Origin: an uncultured Eubacteriales bacterium
GTDB lineage: Bacteria > Bacillota > Clostridia > Oscillospirales > Acutalibacteraceae
Direction of reading: 5' to 3'
DNA: 64,000 bases
Assembly (NCBI GenBank): GCA_934476085.1
Contig: CAKSNE010000007.1
Coordinates: 23,638-87,637 of the forward strand
Shown here: one piece after another, positions 57,263-64,000 of the stretch
How positions within the stretch are numbered: the stretch's first letter is position 1
Layout of the letters: each line of letters opens with the position of its first letter
Notes under the pieces: generated by a model
What the model was told of the DNA's origin: nothing
Seen by the model: only the letters and a program-made list of their open reading frames with translations
Database searches by the model: none
Program-made: the position numbers and the translations under genes

Positions 57263-59890
57263 ATGCCAAAAAGAGTTGATATTTTACCTGAAGTAACACC
57301 GAATATGTCACCTATGATGCGTCAATATATTGATATTAAATCACAACATCTTGATAGCATTTTGTTTTTTAGATTAGGCGATTTTTATGAGATGTTTTAT
57401 AATGATGCAAGGGTTGCAAGTGAAGAATTAGACCTTGTTTTAACAAAAAGAGCAAACGGCGAAGAAGACAAAGCCGATATGTGCGGTATTCCTTTTCACT
57501 CTAGTGAAGGCTATATTGCAAGACTTGTTAAAAAAGGCTATCGTGTTGCTATTTGTGAGCAAACCGAAGACCCTTCAAAAACTAAAAAACTTGTAAAGCG
57601 TGATGTAATTCGTGTTATAACTCCGGGTACTGTTACAGAAGAAAGCATGCTTGAAGCGGGCGTTAATAATTACTTGGCTACTGTGTTTGTTGATGGACAA
57701 ACCGCAGGGCTTTGTTTTGCTGATGTTTCAACAGGTAAACTTCATTTAACCGAGCTTACTTCAAAACAACTTGAATCTGAAATTATCAACGAAGTTACCC
57801 GTTTTTCACCTAAAGAAGTTCTTTTTAATGAAAATGCCGGCAAATTTAATTTGCTTTATGATTTGGTTGTAAAACAACTTCAAAGCAGAATTGATGTAAT
57901 TGATGATGAATTACTAGGCGATGAATGTGCCGAACTTACTTTAAAACATTTTAGAGCAGAAACTTTTTCTTCTCTTGGGATTGATGAAGATTCAGCGTCT
58001 AAAAAGGCACTTTGTTCTGCTATGGGCTTTTTATTTAGAACTCAGAAAAACGATGTAGCCGCTATAAATGATATTGACTTTTACAGTAAAAATAAATTTA
58101 TGCGCCTTGATTTATCTACAAGAATGAATTTGGAACTTACCGAAACACTTCGTTCTCACGATAAAAAAGGCTCGCTTTTGTGGGTGCTTGATTGCACCAA
58201 AACCCCTATGGGTAAAAGACTTATCCGTAATTGGATTGAGCTTCCGCTGCTTTCTCCGGCTGAAATTTCAAGAAGACAAAACGCAGTAGGTGAGTTGCTT
58301 TCAAAACACGAAGTCAGAGAAGAATTAAATGAAGCGTTAAAAGAAATAAAAGACCTTGAAAGACTTATGACTAGGGTGCTTTACGGTACCGCTAATGCTA
58401 AAGAGCTCAATACTTTAGCGTATACTCTAGACAAAATGCCGTATATTAAAGCCGCTATTAAGAATATGGAGTCATCTTTCTTACAGGGTATTTATAATGA
58501 TATAGATGAACTTTTTGAGTTATCTGATTTAATTAAGCGTTCTATTGTTGATGAACCGCCGATAACTGTCAGAGAAGGCGGTTTGATCAGAGACGGTTAC
58601 AATGAAGAAGTTGATCGTTTGCGTTCTGATATGACAGGCGGAAAAGATATTGTAACCGAGCTTGAACTTCGTGAACAAGAGAGAACAGGCGTCAAAAAAC
58701 TTAAAATTAAATATAATCGTGTGTTTGGTTATTATATTGAAATACCTAATTCGGCTGATTTTACTCCACCTCCTGAGTATGTTCGCCGTCAGACTTTGTC
58801 TAGTTGCGAGCGTTATATTACCGATGAAGTAAAACAACTTGAAAGCAGAATTTTGGGTGCTCATGATAAGTTGATTGCACTTGAATATAACTTGTTTGTA
58901 AAAGTTCGTGATGAAGTTTCAAAACATATGGGCAGCGTTAAGAAAACTGCCGATGCTGTTGCAAAATTAGATGCAATATGGTCGCTTGCCAGTGTTGCTT
59001 ATAGAAACGGATATGTTTGTCCGCAAATTTCCGTTGACGGACAAATTGATATCAGAGAAGGCAGACACCCTGTTGTTGAATTACTTTCCGATACTTCTTT
59101 TGTGCCAAACGATACTATATTAGATACAAAAGATAATCGTTGTGCTATAATTACCGGTCCTAATATGGCAGGTAAATCTACATATATGCGTCAAACTGCA
59201 ATTATAACTTTAATGGCACAAATCGGCTCGTTTGTCCCTGCTAAAGCGGCTAAAATTTCAATTTGTGACGCTATTTTCACCCGTGTAGGTGCTTCCGATG
59301 ACCTTGCAAGCGGTAAATCTACATTTATGGTTGAAATGGCTGAAGTTGCAAATATATTAAAGTATGCTACTAAAGATAGTTTGTTAATTATTGATGAAAT
59401 AGGCCGCGGTACTTCAACTTATGATGGTATGTCAATTGCAAAAGCAGTTTTGGAATATGTAGCCGATAAACGAAAAATCGGTGCTAAAACACTTTTTGCA
59501 ACTCATTATCACGAGTTGACTTCGCTTGAAGAAGAGTTAGACGGAGTTAAGAATTATAATATCGCCGCTAAAAAGAAAGGCGATGATATTATCTTCTTGA
59601 GACGAATTGTCCGTGGCGGAACTGATGATAGTTACGGTATCGAAGTTGCAAAATTAGCAGGCGTACCGCAAAAGGTTGTAAACAGAGCAAAAGAGATTTT
59701 AAAAACACTCGAATCGGGCGAAAATGTTATTGTTAAAAAAGAATATGTTTCTGATGATAATACTTTTGCTTCAACTCTTGCAAATGAAATAGTCGATGAA
59801 CTTAAATATTTAGATGTAAATACTTTAACACCGATTGAGTGTATGCAAAAGTTAAACGATTTTGTAAAACGTGCTAAAGAAATAATATAA
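57263..59890 (+). CDS. mutS: DNA mismatch repair protein MutS
   Basis: An 875-residue mismatch sensor ATPase. The N-terminal mismatch-binding motif FFRLGDFYEMF contains the wedge Phe-x-Glu. Later come the connector, lever and clamp, then the ATPase with Walker A TGPNMAGKSTYMRQ, ASDDLASGKSTFMVEM, Walker B LLIIDEIGRGTSTYDG and ATHYHEL. The C-terminus has the MutL-interaction tail. It is followed by mutL after 14 bases. The length and motifs are standard for MutS1. Confidence 0.98.
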   Translation: MPKRVDILPEVTPNMSPMMRQYIDIKSQHLDSILFFRLGDFYEMFYNDARVASEELDLVLTKRANGEEDKADMCGIPFHSSEGYIARLVKKGYRVAICEQTEDPSKTKKLVKRDVIRVITPGTVTEESMLEAGVNNYLATVFVDGQTAGLCFADVSTGKLHLTELTSKQLESEIINEVTRFSPKEVLFNENAGKFNLLYDLVVKQLQSRIDVIDDELLGDECAELTLKHFRAETFSSLGIDEDSASKKALCSAMGFLFRTQKNDVAAINDIDFYSKNKFMRLDLSTRMNLELTETLRSHDKKGSLLWVLDCTKTPMGKRLIRNWIELPLLSPAEISRRQNAVGELLSKHEVREELNEALKEIKDLERLMTRVLYGTANAKELNTLAYTLDKMPYIKAAIKNMESSFLQGIYNDIDELFELSDLIKRSIVDEPPITVREGGLIRDGYNEEVDRLRSDMTGGKDIVTELELREQERTGVKKLKIKYNRVFGYYIEIPNSADFTPPPEYVRRQTLSSCERYITDEVKQLESRILGAHDKLIALEYNLFVKVRDEVSKHMGSVKKTADAVAKLDAIWSLASVAYRNGYVCPQISVDGQIDIREGRHPVVELLSDTSFVPNDTILDTKDNRCAIITGPNMAGKSTYMRQTAIITLMAQIGSFVPAKAAKISICDAIFTRVGASDDLASGKSTFMVEMAEVANILKYATKDSLLIIDEIGRGTSTYDGMSIAKAVLEYVADKRKIGAKTLFATHYHELTSLEEELDGVKNYNIAAKKKGDDIIFLRRIVRGGTDDSYGIEVAKLAGVPQKVVNRAKEILKTLESGENVIVKKEYVSDDNTFASTLANEIVDELKYLDVNTLTPIECMQKLNDFVKRAKEII

Positions 59891-59904
59891 AGGAGTACAG
59901 TTAA

Positions 59905-61878
59905 ATGGCAAAGATTAATGTTCTTGATAAATCAGTAGCAGAACTTATTGCTGCGGGCGAAGTTGTCGACCGTCCGTCAGCGGTTATTAAAGAACTTGTT
60001 GAAAACAGCATAGATTCGGGCGCTGATGCCATTACTGTTGAAATTAAAAACGGCGGACGCACTTTTATGCGTGTTACCGATAACGGTTGCGGAATTGAAA
60101 AAGACGATATTAAAACCGCTTTTTTGCGTCACGCAACAAGCAAAATTAAAAACGGTGAAGACCTTGACGCTATTTATACTTTAGGCTTTCGTGGTGAAGC
60201 GTTAGCTTCAATTTGTGCGGTATCAAGGGTTGAACTTATAACCAGAACTGCCGATAACAACTTTGGTTATGCTTATGAAATCGAAGGCGGGGAAGAAGTA
60301 TCTTTTGACGAGGCAGGTTGTGCGCTCGGTACTACTTTTATAGTAAAAGATTTATTCTTTAACACTCCCGCAAGAATGAAATTTTTGAAAAAAGATAATA
60401 CCGAATCAAATGTTGTTATTGCAATTATTGAAAGAATGGCGTTATCTCACCCTGAAATTTCTTTTAAACTTATTAAAGACGGAAAACAGGTTATTAACAC
60501 TCCGGGTGATAAGCTATTAAAATCGGCTTGTTTTTCGGTTTTCGGTTCTGATTTTTCTTCTTCACTTTTGCCTGTTGATTACAGTCTTGACGGTATAAAA
60601 GTAACAGGTTTTGTTACAAAACCGACCGCCTCAAGAAAAAATCGTTCTATGCAGTTTTTCTTTTTAAACGGACGGTATATTCGTACAAAAACCGCTATGG
60701 CAGCACTTGAACAGGCTTATAAAAACAGAATTATGGTCGGTAATTTTCCGGGTTGTGTTTTAAATATTAATCTTGATGCGTCACAGGTTGATGTTAATGT
60801 TCATCCATCAAAAATTGAAGTTAGATTTTCTAATGAACAAAGCATTTTCAGAGCAGTTTATTATGCGGTAATGTCTGCTTTGGCGGCTGATGTTTCAAGA
60901 GTTGAGTTTAAAACTAATGTTGATAAATTAGTTGAAAATGAAACTGCCGAACAGTTGAAATTAAACATTCCCGAAAAATCGGTTGAAGTTAAGAAAAAAG
61001 AATTTTTTGAACATACAACCGCTAGTGAATTTAGAAAAGAATTTGATAATTCACAAAAACAAATCTTTTCTAAACCAATAGTTGAAGAAAGACAGGTTGA
61101 ACAACCTAGGTTTTCAACTTTTGATAAGCCTTTTTCTCCTGATATAACTGTGGCTGAAAACGAGTTTGAGTATAATAAACCGCAGGAAAACAAACTAAAT
61201 GAAATTAATGCAGAGCAATCAATACATCAGGTTGAAGAAAAGATTGCCGAGACAGAAGAAAAAGCTGAAAACATCGAAGAAAAAACTGCTGATATACCAC
61301 AAAAAGAGCATATTTCTTTTAAATATGTCGGTGAAGTTTTTGATACATACATTTTAGTTGAGTGCGATGAAAAAATGATTATCATTGATAAACACGCCGC
61401 TCACGAAAGAATTATTTTTGAAAAATTACGCAAAAATGCAGAGCATAATCCGCAAATTTTGCTAGTACCAATAAGAGTTGAGTTAAACGCAAAAGAATAT
61501 GATGCGATTATTTCAAATATTGATGAGATTAACTCGCTCGGCTTTGAAATTGAAGATTACGGTACAAGAAATGTGCTTGTAAGAAGTATTCCAATGGAGC
61601 TTGATAAAGAAAATGTTAAAGAATTGATTGAAGAAATTGCTGGCAAATTGTGTGAAAAATTTACTGATTTTTCGCCTGAATTTTTAGATTGGCTTTACCA
61701 TTCTGTCGCTTGCAGAGCCGCTATTAAAGGCGGTAATAAAACAAGTTCTATGGAACTGGAAAAACTAGCGGATATTGTGCTTAATGATGAGAATATTCGT
61801 TATTGTCCTCATGGCAGACCGGTTGTGGCTGAAATGAGTTTATATGAATTTAAAAAACGATTTTCGAGGGTTGTTTAA
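59905..61878 (+). CDS. mutL: DNA mismatch repair protein MutL
   Basis: A 657-residue GHKL ATPase/endonuclease. N-terminal motifs are KELVENSIDSGADAI, DNGCGI and GFRGEALASI. A Glu/Lys-rich linker (about 340-465) follows. The C-terminal endonuclease motif reads DKHAAHERIIFE, fitting D-x-H-A-x2-E-x4-E with Lys in place of the common Gln, and further metal-binding blocks are ACRAAIKGG and CPHGRPV. It nicks the strand to be repaired, as in organisms lacking MutH. Its stop codon abuts miaA. Confidence 0.97.
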   Translation: MAKINVLDKSVAELIAAGEVVDRPSAVIKELVENSIDSGADAITVEIKNGGRTFMRVTDNGCGIEKDDIKTAFLRHATSKIKNGEDLDAIYTLGFRGEALASICAVSRVELITRTADNNFGYAYEIEGGEEVSFDEAGCALGTTFIVKDLFFNTPARMKFLKKDNTESNVVIAIIERMALSHPEISFKLIKDGKQVINTPGDKLLKSACFSVFGSDFSSSLLPVDYSLDGIKVTGFVTKPTASRKNRSMQFFFLNGRYIRTKTAMAALEQAYKNRIMVGNFPGCVLNINLDASQVDVNVHPSKIEVRFSNEQSIFRAVYYAVMSALAADVSRVEFKTNVDKLVENETAEQLKLNIPEKSVEVKKKEFFEHTTASEFRKEFDNSQKQIFSKPIVEERQVEQPRFSTFDKPFSPDITVAENEFEYNKPQENKLNEINAEQSIHQVEEKIAETEEKAENIEEKTADIPQKEHISFKYVGEVFDTYILVECDEKMIIIDKHAAHERIIFEKLRKNAEHNPQILLVPIRVELNAKEYDAIISNIDEINSLGFEIEDYGTRNVLVRSIPMELDKENVKELIEEIAGKLCEKFTDFSPEFLDWLYHSVACRAAIKGGNKTSSMELEKLADIVLNDENIRYCPHGRPVVAEMSLYEFKKRFSRVV

Positions 61879-62814
61879 ATGAAAAAAACACCTATTATTG
61901 TTATAGTCGGGCCTACCGCAAGCGGTAAAACCGCTTTGTCTGTTTTGCTTGCCAAAAAATTTGATTGTGAGATTGTTTCTTTTGACTCAATGCAGGTTTA
62001 TAAAGAACTTTCAGTTTCTACTGCAAAGCCTGATTTAGCTGAAATGAACGGAGTACCTCACCATTTGATTGATAATTTAAGCGTTAGCGAAAATTTTTCG
62101 GTAGCGACATTTTGTGAAATGGCAAAATCGGCGGTTAAAGATATAATTTCTCGCAATAAAATACCGCTTTTTGTTGGCGGAACAGGACTTTATATAGACA
62201 GTTTTGTTAATAATATCAATTTTGAAAATATTGATAAAAATGATGAAGTAAGAGAAAAGATTAATAATTTAGAAAAAGAAATCGGCACAGATGGACTTTA
62301 TAAACGATTAATGGAAGTTGATAATAAAGCTGCCGAGAATATTCATCCTAATAATATTAAGCGTGTTAAAAGGGCACTTGAAATTTATTATTCAAGCGGT
62401 ATTACTAAAACTGAACAGGATGAAAATTCAATGAAGGATTCATCGCCGTACAAGCCGTTGTTTATCGGCATTAATTATAAAAACCGAGAAAATCTTTATA
62501 ATAGAATTAATTTGCGTGTTGATAAAATGATTGAAAACGGACTTGTAAATGAAGCAAGAGAGTTTTATAAAATGCCTTTTTCAAAAACTGCTTCACAGGC
62601 GATTGGTTGTAAGGAATTAAAACCTTTTATTAACGGTAAAAAATCGCTTGATGAATGTGTAGAAAAGTTAAAACAAGAAACTCGCAGATACGCTAAAAGA
62701 CAGATAACATGGTTTAAGCGAAATAAAGAGATAAATTGGTACTACCCTGATGAGCAAAATTATGATATAATAGTAAATAGTTGTATCAGTTTAATTGAAA
62801 ACTTTTTAAAATAA
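61879..62814 (+). CDS. miaA: tRNA dimethylallyltransferase
   Basis: A 311-residue enzyme that adds dimethylallyl to A37 of tRNAs reading UNN codons. It has the P-loop VGPTASGKTALS, FDSMQVYKEL, TAKPDLAEMNGVPHHLID, VGGTGLYIDS and the tRNA-binding QETRRYAKRQITWFKRN. It follows mutL without a gap and supplies the substrate for MiaB encoded upstream in the same gene string. Confidence 0.97.
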   Translation: MKKTPIIVIVGPTASGKTALSVLLAKKFDCEIVSFDSMQVYKELSVSTAKPDLAEMNGVPHHLIDNLSVSENFSVATFCEMAKSAVKDIISRNKIPLFVGGTGLYIDSFVNNINFENIDKNDEVREKINNLEKEIGTDGLYKRLMEVDNKAAENIHPNNIKRVKRALEIYYSSGITKTEQDENSMKDSSPYKPLFIGINYKNRENLYNRINLRVDKMIENGLVNEAREFYKMPFSKTASQAIGCKELKPFINGKKSLDECVEKLKQETRRYAKRQITWFKRNKEINWYYPDEQNYDIIVNSCISLIENFLK

Positions 62815-62838
62815 CAGTAACAGAAAGGGGAGTTTAAA

Positions 62839-64000
62839 GTGGCTCGAAAAAAAGAAAAAACCACAGGCAGATATATTTATGCCATTTTTGGCATATTAAT
62901 CGCTGCTTTTGTTATTTATCATACATTCGGCTCACTTTTTGATCCTTATGTTACAGAAGAAGCCGTTGAAACTACTATGCAAAAAACTATCTCGGCAGAT
63001 TGTTTAATTGTGAGAAAAGAGAATATTATAAAATCTGATAATAAGGGATATAAAGTTTGCAAAGTTCAAAACGGTGGCAAAGTTTCTAAAAATTCAACCG
63101 TTGTCAGCTTTTATAATAATGCTGATGATGTTGAAATAGCAAACAAGATTAATGAGCTTGAAAATTATCTTCAGGCAATTGAAGAGATTGATAAACAAAA
63201 CTCAATTAAACTTGCTGATTTAGATATTATTTCTGAACAAACACAATCTAATATTTACTCGCTTTTAAAAAATGTAAGTTCAAATAATTTTTCCGAAAAC
63301 GATAAAATTTTAAATAATTTAAGATATTATCTTGCTCAAGGTCAGTTGGCTACCGGCAGAGAGAAAAATTATAAATCGGTTATTAAAAAGTGTAAAAATG
63401 AATTAACCGGTTTAAAAGCAAAGTATGAAAAGAATATAAAATCGGTTAAAAGCGATTATTCAGGCTATTTTGTTAATTTTACAGATGGTTATGAAAATGT
63501 TATAGATTATGATAAAACCAGAGATGTTACAGTTGAAGATTTTGAAAACATGAAATCTGTTAAACCGCAAAATAATGAAATAGGTAAAGTTATCAGCGAA
63601 AATGAATGGTATATAGTAACTGTTGTTAATACTGCCGATATCAAAGGTATTTCAGAAGGAGACTCCATTAATATAAATACTTTGTTGTCTTCGGCTGATT
63701 CATTAAGTGTTAATATTAAAAAAATTAATAAAAGCCTTGATGGTAAAAAGTCTGTTTTAATTATGTCTTGTATGAAGATGAATAGCGAGCTTGCGACAAT
63801 GCGTGAAAAAAATATGCAGCTTGTTTTAAAAACATATAGGGGACTTAAAGTTAATTCAAAAGCTGTCAGAGTTAAGAATAAAAAAACAGGCGTTTATGTA
63901 AAACTCGGTGCAGTCAAAAGATTTGTAAATGTAGATATAATTTATCATTCAAAAGAGTATGTTATTGTTAAAACAGAAAACGGCAATAATCAGCTTAAAA
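62839..64000 (+). CDS. HlyD-like membrane fusion protein, 3' truncated by window edge
   Basis: The frame opens at GTG 62839 behind AAAGGGGAG and has no stop up to the window end, giving 387 residues. It has a basic N-terminus (MARKKEKTTGRY), one membrane segment (about 12-33), a HlyD/lipoyl-like half (about 45-95), a helical hairpin (about 95-200), and beta-rich segments afterwards. It resembles the HlyD-like proteins found next to division and housekeeping genes in Clostridia, of unclear role. It starts 24 bases after miaA, so it is possibly cotranscribed. The C-terminal part is outside the window. Confidence 0.75.
   Translation, partial: MARKKEKTTGRYIYAIFGILIAAFVIYHTFGSLFDPYVTEEAVETTMQKTISADCLIVRKENIIKSDNKGYKVCKVQNGGKVSKNSTVVSFYNNADDVEIANKINELENYLQAIEEIDKQNSIKLADLDIISEQTQSNIYSLLKNVSSNNFSENDKILNNLRYYLAQGQLATGREKNYKSVIKKCKNELTGLKAKYEKNIKSVKSDYSGYFVNFTDGYENVIDYDKTRDVTVEDFENMKSVKPQNNEIGKVISENEWYIVTVVNTADIKGISEGDSININTLLSSADSLSVNIKKINKSLDGKKSVLIMSCMKMNSELATMREKNMQLVLKTYRGLKVNSKAVRVKNKKTGVYVKLGAVKRFVNVDIIYHSKEYVIVKTENGNNQLK

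Noticed and set aside
60861..61193. 110-residue minus-strand open frame inside mutL
   Set aside because: It lies antisense to the Glu/Lys-rich linker of MutL, whose composition readily gives stop-free complementary frames; no SD is seen.

Overview
The window is about 33% GC and reads as the chromosome of an anaerobic gut-type Clostridia, most likely of the Ruminococcus/Oscillospirales kind. The reasons are low GC, Shine-Dalgarno-driven starts including several TTG and GTG codons, the spore-maturation pair spmA-spmB, a DUF1540 protein, DUF4364, pdxS-pdxT without pdxJ, the miaB-ymcA-mutS-mutL-miaA order known from Firmicutes, and a secreted carbohydrate-active enzyme with Ser/Thr-rich linkers. 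No insertion sequence, prophage, CRISPR array or integrase was seen, so this looks like ordinary chromosome with accessory carbohydrate loci.

Layout. 1-4948: 3' part of a very large secreted GH16 plus CE2 polysaccharide-degrading enzyme. 5155-5799: a small HD-domain protein and tRNA-Leu(UAA). 6310-13737: a catabolic operon for an unidentified polyol or rare sugar (two zinc dehydrogenases, AlsE-like epimerase, MFS transporter, class II aldolase, PfkB kinase, aldo/keto reductase), followed by a DeoR regulator and a dicarboxylate/amino-acid symporter. 16159-20167 (minus): a three-gene MacB-type ABC exporter.

20283-35078 is the most interesting part. A sigma-A promoter and a class I cyclic-di-GMP (GEMM) riboswitch lead into an eight-gene operon: a membrane protein, a coiled-coil protein, a membrane HD-GYP c-di-GMP phosphodiesterase, a membrane-anchored pseudo-glycosidase, a HEAT-repeat membrane protein, a processive GT2 synthase and two extracytoplasmic glycosidase paralogues. 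Directly after it, a second class I c-di-GMP riboswitch precedes a secreted protein with an InlB-type repeat. In both riboswitches the terminator hairpin reuses the 3' strand of the aptamer, which predicts ON switches. I infer a c-di-GMP-induced exopolysaccharide and surface-protein system with a built-in phosphodiesterase feedback. No PilZ receptor domain was recognised in any of its proteins.

35136-64000 is mostly housekeeping: aldo/keto reductase, pdxR and divergent pdxST (vitamin B6), a DUF1540 protein, citrate synthase, nadE, spmAB, an ECF sigma/anti-sigma pair, a GNAT acetyltransferase, proBAC (proline), a BspA-type leucine-rich-repeat surface protein with a membrane partner, mntP with DUF4364, lepA, and miaB-ymcA-mutS-mutL-miaA. 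The window ends inside an HlyD-like membrane protein. All assignments come from reading sequence and motifs; no database search was run.
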